The position numbers were made by a program, and so were the translations under genes. The notes under the pieces are model-generated. The model was not told the DNA's origin. It did no database searches and saw nothing but the letters and a program-made list of their open reading frames with translations. A DNA stretch of 64,000 nt from Chryseobacterium sp. S0630 (GTDB lineage Bacteria; Bacteroidota; Bacteroidia; Flavobacteriales; Weeksellaceae), in assembly GCF_024158915.1 (NCBI RefSeq), contig NZ_JAMZGF010000005.1:1-64000 (forward strand), read 5' to 3'. This document shows positions 31,281 to 40,808 of the stretch, one piece after another. The number at the start of each line of letters is the position of its first letter. The first letter of the stretch is position 1.

Positions 31281-32330
31281 TTACCTGTATTCTTCCCACC
31301 ATTTTTTCCAGCTTATTGTTCCTAATTGATCCAGCTTTAATTTTTCCCCGATCATTGGAAGACTTATGCTGATATTGTTTTCTTCTGCATGTTTAGAAGC
31401 CAATTCCAAAGGTTCGTACCAGGTATGCTGAGCCAGTTTAAATTTAGAATTGTGTACCGGGATAAAGTTTTGGGCTTTCAGTTCTTTTATTTCTGTCATC
31501 AACTGATCTGGTAATGTATGAATGTAAGGCCACTTTTCATTATACTGTCCGGTTTCCATTACCGCTAAATCAAATGGTCCGTATTTTTCCCCAATTTCTG
31601 TAAAATGATTTCCATAGCCGCTGTCCCCACCCAAAAACAGATTTTTAGTCGGAGTTTTTAAAACAAAAGAAGTCCAGAGTGATATATTACGGTTCAGTAA
31701 TCTTCCGGAAAAGTGTCTTGCCGGAGTGAGTGTGACTCTGAAACCTTCTGCAATGTCTATACTTTCCCACCAGTTTTTTTCAATAATTGTATCAAAACTC
31801 CATCCCCAGTATTCGAAATGTTGTCCTGTTCCCAGACCACAAATAACTTTACCGACCTTATCTTTTAATTCCTGAACAGTTTTATAATCAAGATGATCCC
31901 AATGGTCATGGGAAATAAGCAGAAAATCTATATCCGGCATATGTTCGGGTTTGTAATAATCTGCTCCCTGAAAAGCTTTTATAGAACCAGGCATTGGGGA
32001 AGCATTTCCACTGAAAACAGGATCTATAAGAAATTTCTTTCTATCCACCTGTATGAAATAGGAGCTGTGCCCAAACCACACCAACACATTTTCATCCGGC
32101 TGAAGATTCTTAAGGTCAGTTACTACAAACGGGAGAGCTGTTTTTGGTGATGTATTTTCTACTTTGCACAAGCTTTGAAGAAGTAATTTAGTCATGCTTT
32201 CTCCTTCTAACAGTGCCGGGGTTGTTAATATATTCTGAAATCGTCCGTTGAGATAATTGGGCAGTGTACTGAAATATTCTTTTCTTTTTTCATCGGGAAA
32301 CTGTCCGAGCTGTTTTTTTAAACTTTTCAT
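31281..32330 (-). CDS. MBL-fold hydrolase, NAPE-PLD/UlaG-like
   Basis: 349 residues. WFGHSSYFIQVDRKKFLIDPVF, then LLISHDHWDHLDY (HxHxDH), TLTPARHFSGR, FLGGDSGYG and PVHNSKF follow the zinc-binding order of NAPE-hydrolysing phospholipase D-like and UlaG-like metallo-beta-lactamase proteins. The N-terminal 60 residues (LPNYLNGRFQNILTTP) also fit the NAPE-PLD-like branch. No signal peptide, so cytosolic; the substrate may be a phospholipid or phosphodiester. Single gene. Confidence 0.88.
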   Translation of the reverse strand: MKSLKKQLGQFPDEKRKEYFSTLPNYLNGRFQNILTTPALLEGESMTKLLLQSLCKVENTSPKTALPFVVTDLKNLQPDENVLVWFGHSSYFIQVDRKKFLIDPVFSGNASPMPGSIKAFQGADYYKPEHMPDIDFLLISHDHWDHLDYKTVQELKDKVGKVICGLGTGQHFEYWGWSFDTIIEKNWWESIDIAEGFRVTLTPARHFSGRLLNRNISLWTSFVLKTPTKNLFLGGDSGYGNHFTEIGEKYGPFDLAVMETGQYNEKWPYIHTLPDQLMTEIKELKAQNFIPVHNSKFKLAQHTWYEPLELASKHAEENNISISLPMIGEKLKLDQLGTISWKKWWEEYR

Positions 32331-32492
32331 TCATTTAATTTTAAATCCGGCCATAGTTTCTAGAGAAATATACTCTATTTCATTGACCGGTAAACCTTAA
32401 TATAAAATAAATATAAGGATAAGATTTTGAGATGTAAAAATAAATTGAAAAGGATATGAAGTTTACATTCTTCATTAATCGATGAGAAACTC

Positions 32493-33188
32493 TTAAAAAA
32501 GCCATTTAACCAATCCGAGCATGATGGTTCCCAATACTAAACAGAATAGGATCATTATTGCAAAAACCTTCCCAAATTCTGACCAAAACTTTTTATGATT
32601 GAAAGTAAAATCAACAGGATTAATATAATAGACATCATACACCAAAGGATTTATGCGCAAATCTGGTCGAAAATGCACAATTCCCTGGATATATCTTCTT
32701 CGTAAAGCTCTCAAATTTCCAATATAAGTACGGTAGCCTGCATCCATTCCATTAAAATCAACTTCAGCTACTGAGCCATTGTCATTTACTTTCAATATAT
32801 AAGTTTTGTGCCTTGGGCTGATACTCACATCATATTCATCAGAAAAGGAATATTTTTTCAGGTTGTTGTACAAAATTTTATCTATCGTTCCATCGGCTCT
32901 CTCATAGTGAACTCCTTTATCATCAACCTCTATCTTTCTGACTATTCTTTTTCTGATTCTCCGTTGGTAAAGAAAAAAACGATATAAACCGAAAGCAAGT
33001 GCCGGATAGTATAGTATGGCTACGATAACAAATATGACCAGTTTATCACTCATCACAACAGGCAATCCTACTATGATCAGAAACGCTACCAACAATAAAA
33101 GTATCCCAAAAGTCCTGGTCAACAAGGTCATGAACCACCATGTTTTAGAAACTAATGGCAAAAAATCTTTTCTTACTTCCTCTTGCAT
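32493..33188 (-). CDS. Membrane protein of unknown function
   Basis: 231 residues with two N-terminal transmembrane helices (about 22-45 and 50-72), a soluble central beta-rich domain of about 130 residues (EVDDKGVHYERADGTIDKILYNNLKK resembles a PH-like or YcxB-type domain) and a C-terminal transmembrane helix (about 208-230). I cannot name a family. Single gene. Confidence 0.65.
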   Translation of the reverse strand: MQEEVRKDFLPLVSKTWWFMTLLTRTFGILLLLVAFLIIVGLPVVMSDKLVIFVIVAILYYPALAFGLYRFFLYQRRIRKRIVRKIEVDDKGVHYERADGTIDKILYNNLKKYSFSDEYDVSISPRHKTYILKVNDNGSVAEVDFNGMDAGYRTYIGNLRALRRRYIQGIVHFRPDLRINPLVYDVYYINPVDFTFNHKKFWSEFGKVFAIMILFCLVLGTIMLGLVKWLF

Positions 33189-33230
33189 CTGTTCAAGATA
33201 CGAAAAAATTAAGTAAACTCTGGTAAAGAT

Positions 33231-33385
33231 GGAAGCTGGAAGCAGGAGGCTGGAAGCAACTGTTAGTCTGATAATTTCTGGCAGTTATCGTAAAATCCAT
33301 GAAATTTTCCATAAAAAAATAATAAAGTTGAAGAGTAGCTTTTGTTATGATCTCCATAACTTCTCTCCTCCTGCTTCCAGCTTCC
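33231..33385. repeat. Inverted repeat with perfect 18-bp arms
   Basis: GGAAGCTGGAAGCAGGAG (33231-33248) and its exact complement at 33368-33385 enclose 119 bases without a gene. Similar GAAGCTGGAAG pieces occur near 9055 and 13585, so it is a dispersed family. Confidence 0.8.
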
Positions 33386-33397
33386 AAACTATAATAC

Positions 33398-33433
33398 AAA
33401 AGAGCCACCGTAGTACACCGTGACTCTTTTTAC
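33398..33433 (-). terminator. Terminator of the PhoD gene
   Basis: AAAAGAG (33398-33404) pairs with CTCTTTT (33424-33430), with inner CAC/GTG; lies 30 bases past the phoD-like stop. Confidence 0.75.
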
Positions 33434-33463
33434 TAAATTGAAAATAAGATATGATTATTGAAA

Positions 33464-35215
33464 CTATGAAATGGTATAGGTTTTTTCTGTACTTACATTA
33501 TAGGTATCAGAAATAACATTATCTACAAATCTCCATTCTGCGACTGAACTTCCTGAGGTAAATTTCACATGCAGATATCCTCTTTTATAAAGATTGGCAT
33601 AATCCAGATCGTCAATCAGTAATGAAAATGCCTGTGCCAGCTCTATCGCTTTTGTCGGATCTGAAGTGATTCCCAGATATCCTTCAAGACCAGGAGAAGA
33701 AACGGAACTGCAAGCAAGCTCTGTCCCGATGAATTTACCTTGTGCATCGTTCAGTTTTCCTAACCACGCATTGTGAGTATCTCCTGCTAATACCACTACA
33801 TTTTTTCCTGCAAGAAGGGAATAAAGCTGTTCTCTTTCCATGAAATATCCATCCCATGCGTCCAGATTGTAGGGTAAAGTAGTTGTGATTCTTGCTATTT
33901 CCTGAGGGGTCAGTGTTGGGTCCTGCTGCTGGTGTCTTGTTTTAAGAATAATCAGTTGAGTGATGGTATTCTGAAGGGCCTGCATGGTTGCCGGCTGTGC
34001 GCTTCCATGTTGTTTAATTTCTGCCAGAATTTGATTCAACAGCATCAGAAGTTCTGCAGGAACCATCATTTTAGTCATTAAAATCTGCTGTCCAAGCACT
34101 TTCCATTTTGCTGTATCGCTATTGATCTGAGAGCCTAGCCACGCCATCTGCTCATTTCCGATCAGTTTTCTGTTCGTACTTAAAAAATCTGTTTTAAACT
34201 GTACCTGATTAAAATTCCCAGTGCTATCAAGGTAATCGGAATATTCCATTTGCTTATCTCTGGCAATCACCCTTGTATCCATCATATAAAGTGAAACGAT
34301 ATTTCCGAAGTTGAAACTTCTGTAAATTCTCATATCTTTCCCCGTTTTAAGAGGTATATATTCGCTATATGCCTGGAAAGCTGCCATTTTTCTTGCCTGA
34401 AAATCTCCTTCGTTAGGCTGATGGTTTTCTGCTCCGGATTTATAGGTATCATTAGCAAATTCATGATCATCCCAAACACAGATGAACGGTTTTTTCTGAT
34501 GAAGAAGCTGAAGATTCTTATCTCCTCTGTACTGCCTGTATCTTTCTCTGTAATCGCTGAGGTTAAGAATTTCCTTCGCTGGCTGATGTGCTCTTCCTAA
34601 CTGGTTGGTGTAAGGATTCGTTCCATATTGTCCCGGAGCATATTCATAAATATAGTCCCCAAGATGTACTACAACATCAGCTTCAGATTTTGCAATCGCA
34701 CCGTATACATTGAAAAGTCCGGCAGGAAAGTTGGAACAAGACACCACTGCCATTTTTACTTCACCTACAGCATCTGACTTTGAAGGTAAAGTAAGAGTCT
34801 CTCCTGTTACACTGACTTCCTTAGTTTTAACGTTATAGAATCTATAGTAATATTTTGTGTTGGAAGAGATATTCTGAACGTCTACTGCTATAGTAAAATC
34901 ATTAACAACTGTGGCATTCGCCTGTCCTCTTCTTACCACTTCTGAAAAGTTACTGTTTTTACTGATTTCCCATGTAATCTCGGCATCAGTTCCTTTTGAA
35001 TATCGGGTCCAGATAATAATTCCTGTTGCGCTGGGATCAAAACTCGCTACCCCGGATTCGAAACCTCCGTTTTGAAGATTATCGGGAGCATTTCCATTTT
35101 CAGTAAAATCATCACTGCAACTTTCAATAAGAGGAGCAAGAAAAATTCCTCCGGCTGCCAATAGTGAATTTTTAAGAAATCTTCTTCTGTTGAATTGGTG
35201 GTTGTTTTCCATCAT
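33464..35215 (-). CDS. PhoD-type alkaline phosphatase / phosphodiesterase
   Basis: 583 residues. The N terminus NRRRFLKNSLLAAGGIFLAPLIESC combines a twin-arginine motif with a lipobox-like Cys, so it is exported folded. An N-terminal beta domain (GIIIWTRYSK...YYRFYN) precedes the PhoD metallophosphoesterase core: VVHLGDYIYEY, VWDDHEFAND, WLGSQINSD, VVLAGDTHNAW. PhoD enzymes use calcium and iron to release phosphate from mono- and diesters, usually under phosphate limitation. No Pho box could be assigned. Confidence 0.93.
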   Translation of the reverse strand: MMENNHQFNRRRFLKNSLLAAGGIFLAPLIESCSDDFTENGNAPDNLQNGGFESGVASFDPSATGIIIWTRYSKGTDAEITWEISKNSNFSEVVRRGQANATVVNDFTIAVDVQNISSNTKYYYRFYNVKTKEVSVTGETLTLPSKSDAVGEVKMAVVSCSNFPAGLFNVYGAIAKSEADVVVHLGDYIYEYAPGQYGTNPYTNQLGRAHQPAKEILNLSDYRERYRQYRGDKNLQLLHQKKPFICVWDDHEFANDTYKSGAENHQPNEGDFQARKMAAFQAYSEYIPLKTGKDMRIYRSFNFGNIVSLYMMDTRVIARDKQMEYSDYLDSTGNFNQVQFKTDFLSTNRKLIGNEQMAWLGSQINSDTAKWKVLGQQILMTKMMVPAELLMLLNQILAEIKQHGSAQPATMQALQNTITQLIILKTRHQQQDPTLTPQEIARITTTLPYNLDAWDGYFMEREQLYSLLAGKNVVVLAGDTHNAWLGKLNDAQGKFIGTELACSSVSSPGLEGYLGITSDPTKAIELAQAFSLLIDDLDYANLYKRGYLHVKFTSGSSVAEWRFVDNVISDTYNVSTEKTYTIS

Positions 35216-35450
35216 TACTTTTTTTGCAAAGCAACAGTATCTGGAGAAGAAGGTTGTTAACTGAATTTTAAATGTATTTTATGATTTTTTAAACAAATGT
35301 TTAATGTTATGCATAAGAAATTAAATTATGCAAATATTGCTGTAATGGGCATACACAAAAGGAAACCTTCCGGCTTCCTTTTTTCAACAAGTTCTATAGA
35401 AGAGAATTTGTTTTCATCAAATATATTATTTAAGGTCTCTAAGTTTTCTT

Positions 35451-37637
35451 TTATTCTCCTAATTCCAGCTGGTTTCTGACCAAATTAAAATATTCTCCTT
35501 TTTTGGATACTAATTCCTGGTGGTTACCCTGCTCTACAACTTCTCCCTTTTTTAAAACAATTATATTGTCTGCACTTTTCACTGTGGATAAACGGTGTGC
35601 AATGATAACAACAGTTCTTCCTTTAAAAAACTCCTGCAAATTATCATGTATAATTTTTTCATTTTCTGCATCCAGTGCAGAAGTAGCTTCATCAAAGAAA
35701 ATAAAATCCGGATTTTTATATACCGCTCTTGCAATTAGAATACGTTGTTTCTGTCCACCGCTTAAATCATCTCCTGCGGCTCCTATTTTGGTGTCAAATC
35801 CTAAAGGAAGACTTTGAATCATTTCGTATATATTGGCTAATTTACAAGCACTGATCAATAATTTTTCATCTGCGTCTTCCTGCATAGCAATATTGTCTCT
35901 TATGGTTCCGCTGAATATGTATGAGTCCTGAAGAACAACTCCACAATTGCTTCTCCACCAATCATGATTGATCTGAAACAGCTCTTCTTGTCCGATGTTC
36001 AGATCTCCTTCTGAAGAGGGATAAAATCCCAGAAGAAGTTTGGATAATGTAGTTTTCCCACTTCCGCTTTCTCCAACTATGGCAAGAACTTTCCCGTTAG
36101 GAATTTTAAAATTGATGTTTTTTAAAACATAGGGTTGATGTCCCCCCGGATACTTGAACCATAGATTATTTAAACTAATATCTTTTCTCAGCAGAGCCTG
36201 ATCTCCGTCTTTTAAATTTAGGTTTTCATCGGTTTGCTGTAAAATTTCCTGAACTCTTTTATACACTAAACTTGAATCCTGAAATGAGCGAAAAAAAGCG
36301 ACCAGGTTTTCTATGGGTGCGGAAGCAATACCTATTATATATCCTATACTAAGCATCTCACCAACTGTCATTTTCCCAAGTGATACCCAATACACGCAAA
36401 AAAAGGTAGTTGAAAATATAAATAACTGTTTAATAATGCTGGTAACATTGGTTTGATAAATATCCAGGATAAGACTTTTTACTTTGGTCTTATATATTTT
36501 TTTCTGAAGCTCTTCCCACTTTGATATTCTTGAAATATGAGCATTACTAATTTTAACGGAAACCATCCCGGTAATCATCTCAACAAGATGATTTTTGCTT
36601 TCTGAATTTAATTTAAAGGCATAATAATCTATAATCCTTCTTTTGTTATGAAACAAGTAAATCCATACGGTGGAAAAAACGGCAATTCCCAAAAAACCCA
36701 ATGCTATATACTGGTTATATATTAAAAGCCTTATTATTAGTACAATCAGTAAAAAAACTGATAAAATATTCGATAACAATTGTCTGGTTAATAACTGTTC
36801 TATTTTTGACTGTTCTTCTATTTTCTGTAATAGATCTGTATATAATCTGTTTTCGAAAAAAGAGACCGGAAGTCTGACTGTTTTCTGCAGCAAGTCATTC
36901 AGCATTTTAATACTCACCTGTGAGCTAAAGTGTACTCCTACAAAATTCTGAAGGATATTGATGAGTATCTGTCCTCCATACAAAAGCATCTGAAATCCGA
37001 AAATTCCCATGATCACTTTTCCTTCTTTCGACTTCATTCCTTCATCAAACATCTTCTGAATCAGCTGAGGAAAGATGTAGGAAATTACGGAACTTATGGT
37101 AATTAAAAAAATCAGCAGTCCAATTTTGAAATTTTGCTTTTCTAAAACTGAACGAATATAGCTTTTGAAAATTTTTAAATCCTGTTGTTCAAAAGGAGGT
37201 TTAAACTCAACAAACTCTTCTTTCGGGATTAATTGTAATCCAATCCCTTCGTTATCTGTAGACGAAATCCAAAGCTTTACAAACTGCTCTTTTTTAAGCT
37301 TTAGTCTGCCATATTTGGGATCTGAGATATAATAAAAATTATTTTTGATTTTATAGAGTACAACAAAATGCTCCTGCTCCCAATGTAAAATGCAGGGTAA
37401 ATGCACATCCTGATTCAGTGTAGACAAAGAAACCTTAAAGGGAATTGTATGAAAATACAACTTTTTGCCAGCATCATTAATATCAGCCAGAGTAACCCCG
37501 GATCGGGTAACTTCAGTAAGATTTCTCAGATATACCAGATCACAATCTTTACCATAATATTTTAGAATAATCTTAAGGCAAACCGGACCGCAATCCATCT
37601 GTTCTATTTGGGAATAAAAGGGAAATTTGTTGAACAC
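35451..37637 (-). CDS. Peptidase-containing ABC transporter (C39 PCAT)
   Basis: 728 residues. An N-terminal C39 peptidase with catalytic Cys16 in QMDCGPVCL and His in HWEQEHFVVLY, five to six transmembrane helices between about 170 and 450, and an ATPase domain with Walker A GESGSGKTT, signature LSGGQKQR, Walker B FIFFDEATSALD and switch His in IIAHRLST. It cuts leaders after double glycine and exports the core peptide. It is the obvious processor of the five GG precursors 2.5-5.5 kb upstream on the same strand, with the 305-aa and rSAM genes between. Confidence 0.95.
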   Translation of the reverse strand: MFNKFPFYSQIEQMDCGPVCLKIILKYYGKDCDLVYLRNLTEVTRSGVTLADINDAGKKLYFHTIPFKVSLSTLNQDVHLPCILHWEQEHFVVLYKIKNNFYYISDPKYGRLKLKKEQFVKLWISSTDNEGIGLQLIPKEEFVEFKPPFEQQDLKIFKSYIRSVLEKQNFKIGLLIFLITISSVISYIFPQLIQKMFDEGMKSKEGKVIMGIFGFQMLLYGGQILINILQNFVGVHFSSQVSIKMLNDLLQKTVRLPVSFFENRLYTDLLQKIEEQSKIEQLLTRQLLSNILSVFLLIVLIIRLLIYNQYIALGFLGIAVFSTVWIYLFHNKRRIIDYYAFKLNSESKNHLVEMITGMVSVKISNAHISRISKWEELQKKIYKTKVKSLILDIYQTNVTSIIKQLFIFSTTFFCVYWVSLGKMTVGEMLSIGYIIGIASAPIENLVAFFRSFQDSSLVYKRVQEILQQTDENLNLKDGDQALLRKDISLNNLWFKYPGGHQPYVLKNINFKIPNGKVLAIVGESGSGKTTLSKLLLGFYPSSEGDLNIGQEELFQINHDWWRSNCGVVLQDSYIFSGTIRDNIAMQEDADEKLLISACKLANIYEMIQSLPLGFDTKIGAAGDDLSGGQKQRILIARAVYKNPDFIFFDEATSALDAENEKIIHDNLQEFFKGRTVVIIAHRLSTVKSADNIIVLKKGEVVEQGNHQELVSKKGEYFNLVRNQLELGE

Positions 37638-37646
37638 AATAATAAG

Positions 37647-38564
37647 TTAAATTGTTATGCCTAGTGTTTTTAGCTTTTTAGTAAATTCTTCGTCATTAAC
37701 TAATTGCTGGTTATTGGATATTTTATCTAAATAATTTTCTATTATAATTTTCACTAATTTCTGAGGAGAACTTTTAATATGAGAAAAATTCTCATTCAGA
37801 TAATCTAAAAAATCTTCATCTTCAATTTTATCAATACAGCGCATGGTTATCAGTAAATTTTCCTGATCGCCTGAAAGTTCATTTTGTCTTAGCAGAGTAT
37901 TAAAGATCTGCTGAAATATCAGCCTTGTTTTTTTCTCATCCTGCAAAGATTTAAGAATGGCAATGTAAGAGTTGTTAATGATATGTTTTAACATCCCCTG
38001 CTTATCAATAAGGGGAAGATCTTCAGCCAGATTTTTGCAGCTCTCATTTTCATGTTGGTTAAACATAAAAAAAGCCAATATCTTCAGGACTTCTGTCTTG
38101 TACCGTTCTTCATTTTGAGTACGTGCAAAAATTCTGATTTTATTAAGTGATTGTTCTCCAATAATTATGGCAAAATAAGGAAACGTATTACTCTGAAATA
38201 AAGCACTTTCAATAGCCTTGTCAATATTTTTCTCTGCCAGTACAAAATCATTTTCCACGTAATTTTTATACGCAAGCAAAGCATAGTCTAAGCTTATCAT
38301 CCCCTGATGAATAGGCTCTATGAAATAGTTATTCATACTTTGCATTTTTGAATAAAGGTAATTTCCTAAGGTGGTATTCCCTGTACGGAAAGCAGAAAGT
38401 GATTTTTCAGACAGGTTCATATAGTAAAACAATCCTGCCTGGATATCTTCCGGAATATCTTTTCTAAATTCCTCAATCAGATTTTCGAAAATATGTCTTG
38501 GCTTTTTCACCTCATATTCCCTGAATTCTACGGTCTTTATTTTGTCTAAAATTATTGTTTCCAT
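37647..38564 (-). CDS. Helical protein of unknown function in the RiPP locus
   Basis: 305 residues from ATG 38562-38564, ten bases after the rSAM stop; a longer frame to 38750 would overlap the rSAM gene and is rejected. Predicted all-alpha with TPR/HEAT-like pairs (YALLAYKNYVENDFVLAEKN, NKIRIFARTQNEERYKTEVL). There are no membrane segments, Cys clusters or catalytic motifs. Position between the modifying enzyme and the exporter suggests a RiPP adaptor, peptide chaperone or leader-recognition subunit; I do not know the family. Confidence 0.7.
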   Translation of the reverse strand: METIILDKIKTVEFREYEVKKPRHIFENLIEEFRKDIPEDIQAGLFYYMNLSEKSLSAFRTGNTTLGNYLYSKMQSMNNYFIEPIHQGMISLDYALLAYKNYVENDFVLAEKNIDKAIESALFQSNTFPYFAIIIGEQSLNKIRIFARTQNEERYKTEVLKILAFFMFNQHENESCKNLAEDLPLIDKQGMLKHIINNSYIAILKSLQDEKKTRLIFQQIFNTLLRQNELSGDQENLLITMRCIDKIEDEDFLDYLNENFSHIKSSPQKLVKIIIENYLDKISNNQQLVNDEEFTKKLKTLGITI

Positions 38565-38574
38565 ACATAAACTA

Positions 38575-39930
38575 TTAAGAAAGCACAGCTTGTTCATTAA
38601 TATATCTCTGAAGAAGAATTCTGTCGTCAATATTAAATTTGAAGGAAGGACACGCCGGGATATTATCATACCAGTTTTTCGGACATGCTCCACCACAGAG
38701 AGGAAGGAATTTACAGCTTTTGCACCATGAGTTGTTGTCCGGTATTTCATTAAACCAGTTTCTCATGACAACATTTTTGCTGTCTACATCTTTATCTTTC
38801 ACAATGTTTCCAGCATAAAATTCAGAGTTGTCATATTTTGGAGTATACGGAATTTCCCAACATGTGGAGACATTTCCGAAAGCGTCAAATACTTCTGAGG
38901 TCTGGCTTACTACCATACAAGGTTTAGTAACTCTTTCAGGAATAATCTGTGTTTTAAATTTTGCTTTTGATTGCAGAAGCTTCATATAAACTTCTATTTC
39001 AAGCTCAGCAAATTCTTCTTTTGACACACCTTTAATAGTAGCTTTGTTATCACCCCAGTCGTGGATAGGAGCAAGGTAGAAACTTACGTGCTGAAGGATT
39101 CCTTCTGCTTCCAGATAATCAATAAAATCTATCACATTGTAGCTGTTCTCTTTATCTACATTACATCTAATATTGAAACTTGCTTCTTTTTGGTATAATT
39201 CGGAATTAACAATTTCTTTGATATTTTTAATGATAATATCAAAACTGTTAGAACCATTTTTCAGATATCTTCTCTTATCATGGAATTCCTGAGTTCCATC
39301 AATTGTGATCTGATATTCTGTAACCCTGTAATTTTTTACCAGTTTTTCAAAAAGAGAATATTTAAGGCTTAAAGCATTTGTAATAATTCTTGAAGAATAT
39401 TTTAAATTTTTCTCTTCGCAAAGGTTAATTAGCCGAGTAGATAAATTAGAAATAGCCGAAAGACCTGTTAACGGCTCTCCTCCATACCATGTAATACTCA
39501 GGTGTTCCAGGTCGTTTGACAAACTTTCCATTTTAGTAATGATTCTGTCATATGTAAGATCTAAAACTTCTTTTGACATACTTTTGTTAGTATGCAGCTG
39601 ACCGCAATAGTGACATCCCAGCTGGCAGTTTCCTGAGGGCTGAATCACATAAGAAAGTGTTTTCAGATCCTGATGATCAACAGACATGATGTTGTCTGAA
39701 AGAATTTCTCTTAATTCATCTTCAAACTCAGGTACATAAAACTCATTTTTTATCAGGTTGATAAAAATTTCTTCGGGAATTTGAGTGGTTTCAAGATTAC
39801 ATATTTTTTCATATAACCCTTTTTTCACTTCAATGGATGTTCCGGAACGTGTAGAAAAAAGAATGACATGATCATCTAAAATTTCCTCGTTTTCTATGGT
39901 ATGGATATATCTTGATAATTTGTATTTCAT
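38575..39930 (-). CDS. Radical SAM/SPASM peptide-modifying enzyme
   Basis: 451 residues. An N-terminal RRE-like region is followed by the radical SAM cluster site CxxxCxxC at Cys102, Cys106 and Cys109 (NCQLGCHYCG), then a TIM-barrel core with WYGGEPL (SAM-binding GGE), TIDGTQEFHDKRR and DFIDYLEAEG. The C-terminal SPASM domain has at least seven Cys (CWEIPYT, WCKSCKFLPLCGGACP, PACPSF) for two auxiliary 4Fe-4S clusters. This is the layout of sactionine/ranthionine and related RiPP maturases. Substrates are most likely the Cys-rich precursors encoded just upstream. Confidence 0.93.
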   Translation of the reverse strand: MKYKLSRYIHTIENEEILDDHVILFSTRSGTSIEVKKGLYEKICNLETTQIPEEIFINLIKNEFYVPEFEDELREILSDNIMSVDHQDLKTLSYVIQPSGNCQLGCHYCGQLHTNKSMSKEVLDLTYDRIITKMESLSNDLEHLSITWYGGEPLTGLSAISNLSTRLINLCEEKNLKYSSRIITNALSLKYSLFEKLVKNYRVTEYQITIDGTQEFHDKRRYLKNGSNSFDIIIKNIKEIVNSELYQKEASFNIRCNVDKENSYNVIDFIDYLEAEGILQHVSFYLAPIHDWGDNKATIKGVSKEEFAELEIEVYMKLLQSKAKFKTQIIPERVTKPCMVVSQTSEVFDAFGNVSTCWEIPYTPKYDNSEFYAGNIVKDKDVDSKNVVMRNWFNEIPDNNSWCKSCKFLPLCGGACPKNWYDNIPACPSFKFNIDDRILLQRYINEQAVLS

Positions 39931-39986
39931 AATTATTTTATTTTAATATTAAATAGAGTAGCACGAATGCTACTCTACTTTTTACT

Positions 39987-40190
39987 TTAGTTGTAACTCC
40001 AACATTCGTTACCACTGCAAGTTTGTGTACCTCCGAATCCCCAGCAGTCATTCTGACTTGTACAGGTTGCTGCTAGTTCTAAAGGCAACTTACCTCCTTT
40101 GATTGTCTTTACTGAACTTTCGCTTAATCCTTGTAGCTTATTTTCAGTGATTTTTTTAGACAATTCAAACAATTTTTTGTTTTTCATCAC
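39987..40190 (-). CDS. RiPP precursor 1, GG leader, Cys/Trp core
   Basis: 67 residues. The leader KNKKLFELSKKITENKLQGL...VKTIKGG resembles TIGR04149-type rSAM-RiPP leaders. After GG the core is KLPLELAATCTSQNDCWGFG then GTQTCSGNECWSYN: four Cys and two CW motifs arranged as two imperfect repeats, CTSQNDCWGF and CSGNECWSY. Nearest precursor to the rSAM gene; nearly identical to precursor 2. Confidence 0.9.
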   Translation of the reverse strand: MMKNKKLFELSKKITENKLQGLSESSVKTIKGGKLPLELAATCTSQNDCWGFGGTQTCSGNECWSYN

Positions 40191-40223
40191 AATAAATCTT
40201 AGGTTAATTTTTTCTCTTGTAAA

Positions 40224-40241
40224 GTTTTAATTCCACACAAG
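40224..40241 (-). promoter_or_regulatory. Conserved 18-bp block between precursor genes, copy 1
   Basis: GTTTTAATTCCACACAAG (plus-strand reading) lies upstream of precursor 1 and recurs exactly at 40516-40533 upstream of precursor 2; a decayed copy (GTTTTGATTCC) is at 41050. On the minus strand it reads CTTGTGTGGAATTAAAAC and supplies a possible -33 TTG. Confidence 0.5.
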
Positions 40242-40278
40242 ACCCTGCAGAACATGATTTTGAGGAATCAGAGTTCTA

Positions 40279-40479
40279 TTAGTTATAACTCCAGCAGCTG
40301 TTACCACTGCAAGTAGCTGTACCTCCAAATCCCCAGCAGCTGTTCTGGCTTGTGCAGTCTGCAGCTAGTTCTAGAGGCAGTTTACCTCCTTTGATTGTCT
40401 TTACTGAATTCTCGTTCATTCCCTGTAACTTGTTTTCAGTAATTTTTTTAGACAATTCAAACAATTTTTTGTTTTTCAT
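40279..40479 (-). CDS. RiPP precursor 2, GG leader, Cys/Trp core
   Basis: 66 residues, a recent duplicate of precursor 1 with the same leader and the core KLPLELAADCTSQNSCWGFG then GTATCSGNSCWSYN. Differences are confined to core positions between the Cys residues and a few leader residues. Same CW repeat pattern. Confidence 0.9.
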   Translation of the reverse strand: MKNKKLFELSKKITENKLQGMNENSVKTIKGGKLPLELAADCTSQNSCWGFGGTATCSGNSCWSYN

Positions 40480-40515
40480 GACAATAAATTTTCATGGTTA
40501 GCATTTCCCTGAACA

Positions 40516-40533
40516 GTTTTAATTCCACACAAG
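40516..40533 (-). promoter_or_regulatory. Conserved 18-bp block between precursor genes, copy 2
   Basis: Exact match to 40224-40241; probable part of the precursor promoter or a regulator site retained after duplication. Confidence 0.5.
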
Positions 40534-40555
40534 GCTATACAGAACACAAATTTCT

Positions 40556-40738
40556 TTATGAAAAGATCCAGCAATTAGGATCTGTCTGCAGATCCGGCCT
40601 GCACCCACTACAGGTACATTGGCTACAATGGTAAGCGAATAAGCCGCCGGTAATAAATACCAGGCCTTCTTTCTGCAGCTTTTTCATTTTGACATTTGTG
40701 ATTTTTTTAGAAATCGTTTCAAGCTTTTTGTTTTTCAT
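40556..40738 (-). CDS. RiPP precursor 3, GG leader, Cys-dense core
   Basis: 60 residues from the ATG at 40736-40738; an upstream ATG at 40792 would remove the usual short leader and is rejected. Leader MKNKKLETISKKITNVKMKK ends in FITGG; core LFAYHCSQCTCSGCRPDLQT then DPNCWIFS has five Cys and keeps only the last CW motif. The most divergent of the five cores. Confidence 0.85.
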   Translation of the reverse strand: MKNKKLETISKKITNVKMKKLQKEGLVFITGGLFAYHCSQCTCSGCRPDLQTDPNCWIFS

Positions 40739-40808
40739 AGAAATAAGTTTTTTATGTTTATTACGAATCTTAGCTCTATAAAAATTACTCAAGTTCGAAA
40801 GAAGATCA

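Noticed and set aside
33193..33423. Small ORFs on both strands between the membrane protein and phoD
   Set aside because: They translate the arms of an inverted repeat (33231-33385) and overlap a terminator.
38565..38750. N-terminal extension of the 305-aa RiPP protein
   Set aside because: It would overlap the 3' end of the rSAM gene in another frame; the METIIL start fits the intergenic spacing.
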